Shown here: positions 35,047 through 47,358 of the stretch, one piece after another
Position numbering within the stretch: the stretch's first letter is position 1
How the letters are laid out: every line of letters starts with the position of its first letter
Assembly (NCBI GenBank): GCA_947683625.1
Contig: CANTUR010000066.1
Span: 1,860,001 to 1,924,000, forward strand
DNA: 64,000 nt
Source of the DNA: Mallotus nudiflorus
Taxonomy: Eukaryota > Streptophyta > Magnoliopsida > Malpighiales > Euphorbiaceae
Reading direction: 5' to 3'
Notes under the pieces: model-generated
The model's input: only the letters and a program-made list of their open reading frames with translations
What the model was told of the DNA's origin: nothing
The model's database searches: none
Program-made: the position numbers and the translations under genes

Positions 35047-37995
35047 TGTCACGACCCGAACCCGAGGGCACGTGACCGGCACTAGGGAATGGGTAGGCAT
35101 AAGGCCACCGAAACCCGTAGTAAGCCTAAGGGAAAAGAAAAATAAAACCATTCATATCTTTACTTTAATTAAAAGCAGAACATATTATCAAACTGATTTT
35201 TTTCAAATTACACAAATTTAACAGTTTAATAAAAATACGATTCAACATCTCATATTATAAATTGAATTTATGTCACATACATAAATGTATTTGGTACAAA
35301 TAAACTACATAATTTAGTTTAAACCATTCAGATCTTCAATACACATACTACTGCAGCATCCTAGATTAATACACAGTACAGCTTACAATGACCTACATAA
35401 AATTGCCGGTGAAGAAGAAATCCGGCGTAGAGGTAGTCTGAGGTCAAACTCCCAAGCTCCTGAAAAAAAAATAAATTGAGGGGAATCAGACCTCACTGAG
35501 TAAGTCAATAAAAGAGCTGTACGGTTTGAAAACCTTTTTGAAAACCATATATTTTTATAGTGAAAATAATTTATAATATATATAATTATAGCTTTGAAAA
35601 TCTCGGTAGAACCCTAGACCCAAGTCTAAATGGCCAATCGGGCCCACTTATTCCAACTAGACTACCGGTCCCCGAGAGCAAGGGCATCAACCGAGGCACC
35701 AAGCCGTAGTCATCCACTTAATCCAAATATGTGGATCTGGCGGTCCCCGAGAGCAAAGGCATCAACCGAGGCACCCATCCCAGTCCATTATTGACTTTCC
35801 AATCACTGGCGGTCCCCGAGAGCTAAGGCTTCTACCGAGGCACCCGTCCCAGTTTAATATTCATCAATCATAAAATTTTCGGATCCATCTCTCAATCTCT
35901 ACCATGTGCACATAGTCCTGGTGAAGCCCACCAGGTAGCCCGTTCTACCAAAAATTTCCCAAAATCGATTTTAAATAAACAAAATGCGTTTAAATCTTAA
36001 ATAATAGCATTAAATTAAATAATTCATGTAATCAATGTAATAAAATACGAGCGCATGTATTTTTACACAAACACACGCACAGATCGTTCTACTGACTTAC
36101 AGGATGAATGTGAAGGCTGACGACCACGCGTCTGCCTCGGCCTCACAGCTTCTGCTCCGAAATGATCTAAAGGAAAAATAATAATCGACCTTTAAAATAT
36201 GTCTTTGGACATCGAAACCAAAAATCAACAAAGCAATGAAATTCCAAACTGACTCGACGGACAGGTTTTTTTAACCTAATTAACGGTAGACATTCTACGG
36301 ATATCACGTTTTACGAGAAAATCTACCGAAATTTCAGCAGAGTCTCCTCTGTAAAACGGACATCTCTCTACCAAAGGTAGAGCCAGACCTGCATAGAAAA
36401 TGCACTTCTAACTTCCAAAACCATTCACACTCGAGTCGGGCTTCCAAAATACAAATTGCCCCGACCGAGATCACAACTCAAATAAAATATCACAATTTAA
36501 TAATATGTGTTTCTTAAATACATATATCTCCTACATACCTATTCGAAAGGATAAAAATTACACAAAGTCTCTATATTAAAATTATGATTATAGCCCAAGT
36601 TAAATCTAGTGCCATGTATTATGTGTACGTATATATATATATATATATATACACTAGGAATTTAATATTCAACATTTACATTACTTAGGAAATCATGTCA
36701 ATTAATTTATAAAATTTATCTAAACCCTTTAATTATTAATAAAACTAATTAAAATATATATTTATCATATTTTAGTGTAAATTACATTATTACCCCCCCT
36801 AAATACATAATTTACCTAATGAGCTTTTAATACCGAAAATAATTCCTAAAAATTATTTAATCATGTCAAAAATTCATTTTCTCAGAATACATTTGCTTAA
36901 TGTAATTAAAACATTTAATTAACCAACAATTTCCTCCCAAAAAAATATTATTTACCCCAAAAATCAAATTTGGCATAAACTCAACTATAGTTATAAAAAT
37001 AGTATAAAAATCTCAAAAATTATTATTTGAGTTCTAAAATTCATAATATTCACTAATAACCTCATTAATCAAATTTTCACAATTTATAACCATAATTTCA
37101 AAAATTAGCAAAATATTACTAACATTTACAAAAATTCTACCAAAATTACAATAATTCCTACAAATTTTAATAAAATTTGTTTCACTCAAAATAAATATAA
37201 ACAATCACCCTAGTTATGAATTATACTCAAATTACTATCAAATAAAGCCAATTAAATACTAAAAAAATTCTGGAAATTAACTAAATTACCAAAAATTCTA
37301 AAGAAAATCAAAACTTACCTCAACACACACTAACCAACACTAATCAACCTGGGTTTGCTAAGATCAAGCAGAAAATTGCAGATAAAAGAAGGAAAACCGG
37401 TGAGCCTCACTCACCTTCAAGCAGCGGAAAAACAGAGCAAGGGAAGAGCTTGCTGCTGTCGATGAAGATGGAGGGATGAGGCTGCACAGGCGGGATGCTG
37501 GGCTGCTGCTGCGTGAAGAGAAGAAAAAAAACAGCAGCAGGACCAGCTGCAATGGAGAGGCTGGCGGGGGTTGGGAGAAAGGGGCAGGAGGAGGGTTGGT
37601 GAGGAGGTGTGGGTGACAGGGGAGGGTTATTTCTAACCTCTAACCATATATATATATATATATATTATATTATAACTATATGCAGATATAATATATATAT
37701 ATATACTATGTGTATAATTATACTTTATACTATATTATATACATATATACACTTAACCTACTAATATACATACACATATAATATAATAATTACACCTTAT
37801 ACCTATATTTATTTGTTTATAAACATACTTATAGCTAATAACGATAATGAAAATAATAATAATCACAATAATAAAAATCATAAAATAAATATACTATGAT
37901 GGAAAAACAACTACTTATAGTATGATTTGATAAAATAAAATATAACAAATAATTAAAATACCATTATTTATTTAAGTGACATCTAGGGTATTACA
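35047..37995 (-). mobile_element. 5' LTR (F) of the intact element, promoter copy
   Basis: Same 2949 bp as LTR E at an offset of 8016. In this copy the donor-like site is at 37414, the acceptor-like site ends at 36389, the long hairpin is at 36308-36357 and the 19-nt hairpin at 35917-35935. Transcription of the element should start here and run leftward, downstream of the AT run near 37645-37670. A short minus-strand frame (37552-37364) begins in the pyrimidine-rich leader; it is present in both LTRs and is unlikely to be a gene. Confidence 0.95.
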
Positions 37996-38000
37996 GATGA
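37996..38000 (+). other. Target site duplication gatga, right copy
   Basis: Pairs with 27026-27030. Confidence 0.95.
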
Positions 38001-38554
38001 ACTAAAAGTTGAACTTTTTGTTGTTTAGTTTTTTTTTAATACACAATTTAGTTTTATGTTTTAAATGTTTTTAAATACAATATACAAATATTATTGTTAA
38101 TATAGCATGGGTCTTCTTTATTTATTTGTTTCCTTTGTTGTTTTATGTTGTTTATTTTTCTTGATTGCTATTGATTTTCCATTCCAACAACTAAAAAAAA
38201 ATTTATAAAACTTTTTTTTAATGTAAGAGAATAATAATTAACCTTAAAAATTATTAATAGTGAAGAATATCTTTATAATATTTTGTTGTTTTTGATTTTT
38301 TTTTTTTTTTGCATTTGTTGATTTGTGTTTATTTTTGTTGATTTCTATTTTTTTTATCTTTGACTGTTATAAAATCGTTAAAAATGAATAAATAAAATAA
38401 AATAAAATGATAATTGATTTAAAAATAAAGTACTAGCGATTAAGGTTGATAATATTTTGTAGTTTTGTGTTGTTTTAATTTTTTGATTTTTGTTTATTTT
38501 TCCTACTGTTACAAAATGTTAAAAAATATTTAAATTTGATACAATCAATTCATA

Positions 38555-38648
<94 letters not shown>

Positions 38649-38880
38649 GTATATAAAGAACTAATAAGGATAGTTCTTTTGTTGTTTACTGTTGTTTTGA
38701 TTTTATTTATTTTTGTTTATTCTTTTTTATTTTTTCCTGCATTTAAAACTAGTATAAAATTATAACTGAAATAAAAGACATTGAATATTTAATCTAAAAC
38801 AGTTATGTTTATTAACCAACAATGATAAACTTTGAATATATCAAAATTTGAAATATCAATGTTTAAATTTTTTTAACAAA
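38001..38880. other. MULE region between its two genes, with (AT)n
   Basis: AT-rich and T-rich, with many GTTGATTTTT/TTGTTGTTT motifs (38130-38345, 38675-38715). An (AT)n run at about 38559-38635 is followed by four GTAT units. No frame was recognised. It is the 3' region shared by the converging protease and transposase genes. Confidence 0.6.
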
Positions 38881-40819
38881 TGATGAACAACAATGTTTTT
38901 ATTTCTTTATTGTGGCATTTCTGCATGTTTTTCTATTATGTCCAAGCTGTCCATATTTTCCACACTTGTTATGTCTTGTGTATTTCCATGGAGCTTTGAT
39001 TCTTCTGTTCTTTGGTCTTCCAACTTGAATTCTTCCTTCTAGCAGGTGTACTTTTATTTGCTGCTCTTGAATTGGTACGTTCCATGTTGTTTAATTTGGA
39101 ATTGGATGTACTGTTTCTTCATATGTTGCTAACAATGTTTCCTTTGTGTAGAAATTTGAGCAATACTTGTAAGGATCTTGGTTCATTTACTTCAAAAATT
39201 GCAAGTGCATGTGTACATGGTAGTTCATCAATTTGAAATTTGTTGTAGACACATTTTCTTTCTTGCATGTTCAAAATAAAAGCTTCATTGAAGTCATACA
39301 CAATGAATATATGTTCAGTTGAAGGTTTGACCTGTATAAAAGTGAAAATATTACATCATAAAACAATAAAAAGCAACAAAAAATAATAATTACATTAATA
39401 ATAATTGAAAAAAGAACTAAAATCGAAAAAAAAAACAACAATGAATAAAAATAACAAACATCAGCAAACAACAAAAATAAGGCAGAAAACAACAAAAAAA
39501 CATTAAAAAAACAGAAGATTTCATTAAATTAAAGTAAAAAAAGAAACTGCAAACAACAAATCAATAACAATAAACAAAAATCAACAAGAATCAACAACAG
39601 TAATAATAACAATAACAATAAGAAAAATTTAACCCAAAGTTTTAGACTTTTCATATAATTCTAATTTATCATATCTTGTGGCCTTTTTGCAAGTTTTGTG
39701 AATGTTGATCTTGCATTTTTCCAATTTGTATAGCTCCAATTTTGTACCAAAAAATATAGATACTTTAGTAATATTATGATTGGTAGCTCTCTAGCTTCTA
39801 TGATAACTGAATTGAATGATTCAGCTATATTTGAAGTCATTGTTGAGTATCTGTTGTTGATTGAGAAAGCTTCAGCCCTTTTGTAATAGCCAATGTTATA
39901 GAGGTATGGCGTAATTCTTTCATCAATCTTGTCCATTCATATGGTACTCAAATTCTTCAATAGTGTATGCCTTTACTGCTTGATAAAATGAATCCTTGAT
40001 GCATTTTGAATATTTTTTATACATATACTTCAGGTTGTTTAAAAGATGATACATATAAAAACCATGGATAGATTCAAGGTATATTTTTCTAATTGTTTTT
40101 TCTATACTTTCATGTCTATCAGAAATAATGGTCATTCCTAAGATGCATCATTTTTAAAGTCAATAATGGAGAAAGCTAGAGGAAAGATTTTACCAGCAAC
40201 ATCTTCTGTTGTTGCTGAAAGCAATGTGCTACCATTCGTTCCTTTTAAAAATGTGCCATCAATCACTGCAACAAGTCTGCAATATTTCCATCCTTTTATT
40301 AATGCATGAAGAGCCATAAAGACATAGAGGAATAATTGGTTACTTTTAATTTCATGTTGAATAACTGATCCCAGATTTGTTGTCTTCAACATATATAGGA
40401 AACTTGGTAGAATTACATAAGATTCGTCTGGTTTGCCTCTTAATATGTGAAGTGCCTTTTCTCTTGATCTCTAAGCTTTTAAGTAGTTGATGTTGATCCA
40501 ATATTCTTCTCTCATCTCTTTGACTATATCTCATAGTTTGTATATGGTAGTTTTGATGTTATGATACTTTGATTTTACACAATCAGCCACTCAAAATGTT
40601 GTTGCATGTGTTTGGTCAGCCAATCTGATGTTCATGCTGCAGGAGTGGCTGCTGTTGAATTTTTTGACAACAATTTTATTAAATTTTCCATTTCTTACAA
40701 CCCTTATCCTCCAACTACATTTTTCATCCAAGCATTTTGCAACATATATGTCTCTTTTTAATTTTATTATTATGAACTGAAAGTGGTTGTTGATTGTATA
40801 AAACTTTAACGCTTTCTTG

Positions 40820-40824
40820 AAATC
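40820..40824 (+). other. Target site duplication aaatc for LTR G
   Basis: aaatc at 40820-40824 and 45655-45659 flank LTR G. Confidence 0.9.
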
Positions 40825-43800
40825 TATAATATCCCGTATTTTTAAATATTTTAATACTGCACCAGGATATGCAGTGTTAATAATTTTGTATATAATATTG
40901 ATATTTTATGAGTTTGTTATTTAATTAAAGCTTATTTTAATTATTTATATTATTTTAAGTACTTTAAGTAAAATTTGTTAGTGGTATGTACTAGGTTAAT
41001 CATTTGATTATGCATTGACTTTCTTATTTTATTAATAAAGAGGTATTTCATTATCATTTGATTTTATGATAATTATATGAATGGTTAATTCTTACTAAGG
41101 TCATCAAGTATGTGACTTGATAATAAAACCCTTAGATTAAAATAAGAGTTCTATTCTAATTATCCCTAGCCATTTATTCATTATATAAATATTAAAGTAT
41201 TAAGGCTAGTATAATGTTGACTGATGGTTATGTTTTACTAATCATGACTATGAGATATTAAGTCAACTCATAGGTACATGATGAGAGATCATGTATTGGA
41301 TTGACCCACTATGAGAATACTACATAGATTATTGTCATAAGTATTTCTCATCATAGTAATTTTATTTCGGTCCTTTGACCTTGAAATCATCATGGATTTC
41401 TACATATCTATTTTATGTTTTGACACATTCTAACATTGTCTTTAACCAGACGATTAAATTGGAATGTTGTTGGATATGAAATTAGTTATGTGAGGAATGT
41501 GAGTGATTCAGAAGAAATTTATCCGTCATTAATATGAGAAAGATATCTATTGGGCCCCTTGATGAGATAGACTGAAGAAAATTGCATGGTCATGCTGAAA
41601 TGAATTGATAAAGAGTTATCATTTTTAGTCTACTTGGAATCAAGTCATAATATTGAACTATATAAGGATGACATTATATGCCTTATGTTCAATTAAGATA
41701 TCATGTGATAAAGGGACAATAAAATTCATTGTAATTAGGTTATGTCGGATTATTGACTTCACATGACTTGGGTAGTCATAATGTCTTGCTAGAGGCCACT
41801 TATTACTTGTAGGCCTAAATAGAGATTTAGGCCTACTACCAATGTTATGTGAACCTACAGGGTCACATACTTAGAACAAGCCCAAAACAAATATGGGTTT
41901 AATAAGCCCAAAATAAACTCTGTGGAAATAAATAATTAAAGTGTTTTATTTATTTATTTATTTATTTGTTTAAGATAAATGTTATTTTAAATAAATAAAT
42001 AAGACATTATTTCTGATTTGTTTTTAAACAAAATCAGAATATAATAAATAGAAATTACCAAAAGGTCATTGGTAGGTGAAGCCCTAATTTGGAGTCTATA
42101 AATATGTTATATTCTCTAGGGTTTTCATACACTTGTTTTCTGCCTCAAAATTCATTTTCTTTCTCCTTAGAAAACAAAGATAGAGTTTTTCTTTTGTTCT
42201 TGATTTGTGAGACAATCAAGGAGGTTGCTAGCACACACACTCCAATTCATTTTATGAAGGGCTGTTCGTGAGGATACCTATAAAGGACGCATCCTTTTGG
42301 AGACGTCTTGATCCGAACAACCAAGCCAAAAAGCTCGAGGTAAGGTGTCACCGGTGTGAATCTTTTCTCATCCTTCTAGAAAATCTTGCCTCTTCTATGT
42401 TTTGGTGAGATTCTTGAAATCCTAGCTTTAATCAAGTAGTCGAATTACATGGATCTAGGCTTGGGTACGCGATAAAATTTTAATTTTTCCGCTGCGTTTG
42501 TATCACGAATCCCAACAAAATTTTTTCGAAAATTTTATTTTCGGAGAAATTAATACGTAAATAATTTAATAGTAATTATTTTAAACAATTTTACGAACTT
42601 GCATGAACTCATATATATTTTTAAAGTGCTAAATAGAGTATATATATGTGTATATATTTAAATTAAACTAGGGTTTAATTAATTGCCCTAATTTTTTTAT
42701 TATTTATTATTTAGTTTTAATATTATTTAATTATTTTTTTAGTGTATAAATTATTTAATATATTAAATTATGTGTGTGATGTATATTTAATATGTGTGGG
42801 AATTTATATTATTTTAATATATAGTGTGGATGTATATATATATATATACATATATACATATATATATAGTTGAAAATCAAAAATTATTGCCAAATTACCA
42901 TTTTTGCCCCAAACCCTCTTCCTCTTCCCCGATCACCCAACCACCCACAACCACCATCTATCACGTCGTTCTCTTGCCATCGGTGTGCCTCCTGGCATGC
43001 CACCTTCTTCCTCAGCCTTCCTCGCCACCTATTGCAGCTGTTTCCAGTGTCGAGAAGCTCATTTTTGGCCGAAAAGCCGAAAGTTGAAGCTAACGTCGAT
43101 CGACATGATTCCGATCACCGTTTTTGACACTGACAGTCTCTATCTTCTCCTTGAGCTTCGGTGAGTGTGATTCCAAACTTTGTTTCACTTAAAATGGTCT
43201 AGATTTGCCTAGGTTTCGATTTTGTAATTTTGGCCTATTAGGGTATTTGATATTTTTTGAGCTTCAATTGATTGATTCATGAAAAATTCCTTCACAAATG
43301 TTGCTCCCTTAGCTTAATCTTCATGTGTGAATTTTTATAGAATTTTTGGAAATTATTTTGATTTTTGGGTATTTTTGAATATTTTATTATTATTTTCTAA
43401 TTTTCGAAAATTTATTTAATTAATTATGAAATTGTGTTTTATGATAAATATAGGTGTTGAAATTAATTATATAAATTTATTTAGAATTTTTATGTATTTA
43501 TTTTGAATTTATATAGTTTATGTAATTTTGGAATAGGGTTAATTATGTTTTTAATTGAAATTAATTGGTTAATTAAGTTTATTTAGTGATATTATTGAAA
43601 AATATGTTGAGAAAATTAATTTTGTGCAATTATATTATTTTTGGTGAATTTTTGGATTAATTTTAGTATATTTATATATATAGGGGTATTTTGGTAATTT
43701 TACCCTAAATTGGCTAAAAATGTAATTAAATTGGTTTTAATAGTTATTTAGGGTATAAAAATGATTTCTACAAATTATTTAGTATTTTTAACTAATTAAA

Positions 43801-45654
43801 ACTATTTTTCATAAATTATTTTCAATTATATATATATATAATGTACGATTTTTCTAATAAAATGAGTTTTTATCGGTTTTTACTGTGTTTTAGGGTTAAT
43901 TATGTAATTTATACTTATAAAATGTATTTTTAGTATATAAGGGTATTTTTGGTATTTTATAAATACTCTGTGAATAATGGACCTCGGTCGGTGATTTGTA
44001 GTTTGGAGTCCGATCGAGGGATTGTGATTGTGTTTTGTGTTTATTTTCAAAGTGTGTTTCTTTGCAGGGCCGGCTCTACTCTTTGAGTAGAGAGATGTCT
44101 GTTTTACAGGGGAGGTTCTACTGGATTTTTGGTAGAATTCTCGTAAAACGTGATATCCGGTCAAATTCTGATTTAATTTTGTGTCTAGTAATCTAGATAA
44201 AGTTTTTAGGAGTTTCCATTAGATTTATTCTAATTCTTGTCGTTATCTGTTTGTTTAATTGCGCCGAGACTGAGGCCTAGTGGACCAGGCCCATCAGACC
44301 CATCTCGAGGAGCGTAATAATTGTGAGTTACTATTATATATATATATATATGCTTTAGGGTGCATGATTTAGAAATGTATGTTTTATTTTGATTAATTAT
44401 GCATAAATAATTCAATTAGTATTTAAGTTTATTTTTAGTTTATTTTGGTTTATTTTTAGTTTATTTTCAGTATATTTTAAATTATATGCATGTTTTGCTA
44501 ATAAATTAGGTTTAAAATGTTTTTGAATATATTTCTAGTTTATTTCGTAATCTATCTAGATTTCTTTGATGTATATATACTCAAAATATACCTGGTTTAT
44601 TTTTGGTATATTTCTAGTATATATATATATATATGGTTTATGTTGCTATTTTATTTAAATTCATGCATTATTTATTTATGAATGTATGTATTATATTTTA
44701 ATGAAGGATATCAATAGAACGTGCTACCTAGTGGGCAGCACTAGGACCGAGTACGTACCGGTACGCTTTTAGTATTTAGGCTATATTACTAACCATTTAT
44801 GGATATTGATTGGATATGATTATTTGATGTGTGATATGATTTAGGAGTGTGATTGCTGGAGCTCGGTTGACCAAGTGTCTTGGGGCCAATCACACTGACA
44901 GTCAGACTGCTGGAGCTCGATTGACTTAGTGTCTCGGGACCAGTCTACTGTCCAAATGGATCAAGTGATTATATTGGAATAAGTGAGCTTGTATGGCTAG
45001 AGTGTTATATAACACTGTTTGAGGTTGCGATTTTCTAGGATTCTATTTGATCCTTCATAAACTGTGATTTTTAATAAAAGTATATAAAATGATTTTTATT
45101 GCATTTGCATGTATTTGCTTGTATACATACATATTATATATACTTTTGACTGTGTGCATTGACATTTAGTATGCATGTATATATATTATAGTAACTCACT
45201 CAGTGAGGTCTGACTCCCCTCCGTTGACTATTTTTCAGGAGAGTCATCTTCATCAGACCTTAATAGCAAGCCTGTACGCCGGATTTCTTCCGCCCTGGGT
45301 TTATTATGTAAACTGCTCACTTGAGTTTTATTTTATGATCTAGACACTGCAGTAGTCGTAAAAATTATTAAAAGATATTGTATTATATTTGTATGAGTTA
45401 TGTATTTTAAGAATTTGAACTGGATTTGTATTAAAAGAGTTTATTTATATATGAGATGGGGATTTGATTTAAATCCCGTGGTGGATTATTATTTTGATAT
45501 TTATGATTTTATTCCGCTGCATAATATTCATTTAATTGTGTTGTATTATTACTATTGCATGTTTTATTTTATTTTTAGGCTTGCTATGAGTTTCGGATTC
45601 GAAAGAATTTCCGTTCTCTAGCGCCGGTCGTGTCCTCTATTTTGGGTCGTGATA
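40825..45654 (+). mobile_element. LTR G: solo Tekay-type LTR carrying a copia LTR
   Basis: It begins TATAATATCCCG (TG changed to TA) and ends GGTCGTGATA, with a perfect aaatc duplication. It is about 3283 bp without the insert at 40976-42517. Its sequence parallels LTR D in inverted orientation. An AT run (about 42832-42868) and pyrimidine-rich leader are followed by a donor-like ttcg|gtgagt at 43161 and an acceptor-like tttgcag|g ending 44067. Then come the short stem (44074-44092), the long hairpin (44101-44149), a second donor ttgtgagt (gt at 44323), acceptor aatag (44717) and the 19-nt hairpin CCTAGTG/CACTAGG (44727-44745). Two gattgact minisatellite copies lie at 44850-44945 and the module ctcagtgaggtctgactccc near 45200. 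The frames at 42824-43164 are leader sequence. Confidence 0.92.
40976..42517 (+). mobile_element. Solo Ty1/copia-type LTR inside LTR G
   Basis: 1542 bp starting TGTTAGTGG and ending GAATCCCAACA, flanked by aaatt at 40971-40975 and 42518-42522. The ending (ccgctgcgtttgtatcacg followed by aatcccaaca) is typical of plant copia LTRs. A TATA-like gtctataaatatg lies near 42095, as expected for an LTR promoter. There is no coding region beside it, so it is a solo LTR left by recombination. The sequence of LTR G continues across it without loss. Confidence 0.9.
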
Positions 45655-46259
45655 AAATCTTATCTATTGTTATATATTTTTCCTTCTTCATGTTCTGTTC
45701 TTGTTGCGATGCAGATTATAAAAGATTCTTCACTCTCATATTCTGGTTGTTTATCTTCATTTATGCTTTATTGATGTAGAATCAATGAAGTCATCGTATT
45801 TGCATAATCCATAAAATTTGTAAGATGATTATTTTCTTTTGTATTCAATGAGTTGTGTTTAGAAGCGGACATTTGTTATGCTTGAGATGTTGATTGTTGT
45901 TGAATCTGCAGCATGTTGTTGTTGTTGTTGTTGAAGCTTTTATTTCGAAAGTGTTTATCAACAACATTGATACATATGGGAAATTTTATGAAATTTGATT
46001 CCTTCTTCTTTAGTTGCAAATAGAAGAATAGTGTTGCATCATCTTATATGTTTAACGGTGGATAACCATCTCTAACTTTATATTGAATGATCATTTTTTG
46101 CAATTGTCTATCAATTTGTAGCTGATTTGATAGTATTTTCACTATTTCTTCAAAGTTGTTATCTGCACGCATTGTAATTTCAGTTACTTCAAAATCAACA
46201 TAATTCATTGCTTCATTCCATCCTCCTTTATGATGAATGAACACTTGAATGATTTCCAT

Positions 46260-47336
46260 TGTGCCTGTTAGAAAAGAAATTGAAAGAAATATATTAGAAT
46301 TGCTTGTTTATTTTTGTTGAATACCAAAGAAAATAATTAAAATCAAGAAAAATGAACAACAATCAATAAATATAAACATAAGCCAAATAAGTAAAATAAT
46401 AAATAAGAAGCATGAAAACAATAGAAAAAACATAATAAACAACAAAACTCAACAACAATCAATGACAATCAACAACAATTAACAAAATGCAAATAACTAA
46501 AATAATAAACAAGAAGCACGAAAGCACTTATAAAGAAGAAAAAAAAAACAACTATCAACAAAACTAAGCAACTATCAACAAAGATAAACAGAAGTAAAAT
46601 AAGTAAAATAGCACCAAAAAACTTGAATAAAAACAATATAAAAAGAAAAAACAACAACAATCAACAAAAATAAACAAAAGCAAAATAACTAAATTATATA
46701 TAAAAAAAAAAAGCTCCAAAACACTTGAAAAAAAAAAACGCATTAAACAAGAAAAATCAACAAAAATACAAAAATAAACAACTTAAATAAAATGAACTAA
46801 TATTATCTAAAATTAAGAAGAAATTACACTAAAAATTTAGTTAAATAACAATAAGAAATATATATATATAATATTGTAAAAATCAACAAAATACAAAAGG
46901 ATGAACCAAAGCAGCTGAAATGAACGAATGTAGATATCATATTTTTTTGAGTAATGTACCTGATTCTTTTGTTCATTCGTTGATTTTTCTTTGAAGTTGA
47001 TGCAGATTTTGTATATATTTGTTGCAAAAGAAGAAACTTCATTAACACGAAAAATATTTGAATCTTCAACAATGGAACAAAAAATCTTTAACAATAAACA
47101 CAAAAAAGTTGCAGATTTTTGAAAATTGATGAATAAGAGGAAAAATTAATTTAGAAGAAAAATATTTTTTGTTTAGGAAGCTGAATTTATTTAGAAAAGT
47201 GAAACTAAGATCGCGCAATTTTTTAGTTGGAAGTTGGTGAGCAGAGGAAAAATTATTTTTGAAAAAATTAATTCGGTAAAGATATTTTTGAAAGAAGTTA
47301 CGGTCAACGGTTTTTTGAAAGATTTTTTTATTTTTA
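46260..47336. other. MULE 5' region upstream of the transposase
   Basis: A-rich on the plus strand with dozens of CAACAA, ATCAACA and AAATAAACA motifs (46300-46800), the complement of the GTTGATTTT motif elsewhere in the MULE. Minus-strand frames here (46469-47103) are low complexity and are not supported as genes. Confidence 0.6.
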
Positions 47337-47358
47337 GGTATATTTATGTAAAAACCCC
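47337..47358 (-). repeat. MULE right terminal motif
   Basis: Inverted ggggtttttacataaatata, matching the left ends at 17865 and 11768. The sequence next to it (accgttgacc...caaaaatatc) also resembles the left subterminal sequence. Confidence 0.65.

Larger units (their letters stand above)
27031..37995 (-). mobile_element. Full-length young Ty3/gypsy Tekay (Del) element
   Basis: 10,965 bp, on the minus strand. It has two LTRs of 2949 bp, a perfect 5-bp duplication, a PBS, a PPT and one open gag-pol frame. Every part of the LTRs I compared is identical, including the lengths of both AT microsatellites, so the insertion should be very recent. It sits in the old MULE, breaking its Ulp1-like gene. 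With all replication signals and an open polyprotein it may be autonomous. The C-terminal domain and LTR length fit the Tekay/Del chromovirus clade. Confidence 0.96.
38890..46259 (-). pseudogene. MuDR/MURA-type transposase of the MULE, split by LTR G
   Basis: Minus-strand pieces give a MURA order. The N-terminal domain (46259-46044, starting MEIIQVFIHHKGGWNEAMNY) is followed by a region to 45660, then LTR G. Next come 40819-40140, with the MULE transposase domain (VIDGTFLKG, catalytic Asp codon 40258-40260) and a downstream SDRHESI near 40125. ITPYLYNIGYYKRAEA through SNIAESFNSVI follows (39936-39661). A SWIM zinc finger with its C-x-H pattern is at about 39301-39119. A C-terminal zinc knuckle lies near 38915-38975, its second Cys changed to Tyr. 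Frameshifts and stops separate several pieces. A large A-rich intron-like stretch (39330-39640) carries the CAACAA/ATCAACA motif. It catalysed transposition of this element once; not now. Confidence 0.82.
17865..47358. mobile_element. Kaonashi/KI-type Mutator-like element, broken by nested insertions
   Basis: Left end gggatctttacataaatgt (17865) and right end, read on the minus strand, ggggtttttacataaat (47358) form short similar termini. Inside are a DUF1985-Ulp1-like gene on the plus strand and a MuDR-type transposase gene on the minus strand, converging toward the middle. Removing solo LTR D, the intact gypsy and solo LTR G with its copia insert leaves about 10.3 kb. Plant MULEs that carry a Ulp1-like protease are known as KI or Kaonashi elements. 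Both genes hold several stops and frameshifts, so the element is not autonomous now. The outer boundary is uncertain by some bases because I could not find a target duplication. Confidence 0.8.

Noticed and set aside
46469..47103. Minus-strand hydrophobic frames considered as membrane proteins
   Set aside because: They lie in the motif-rich A/T region upstream of the transposase and reflect base composition.
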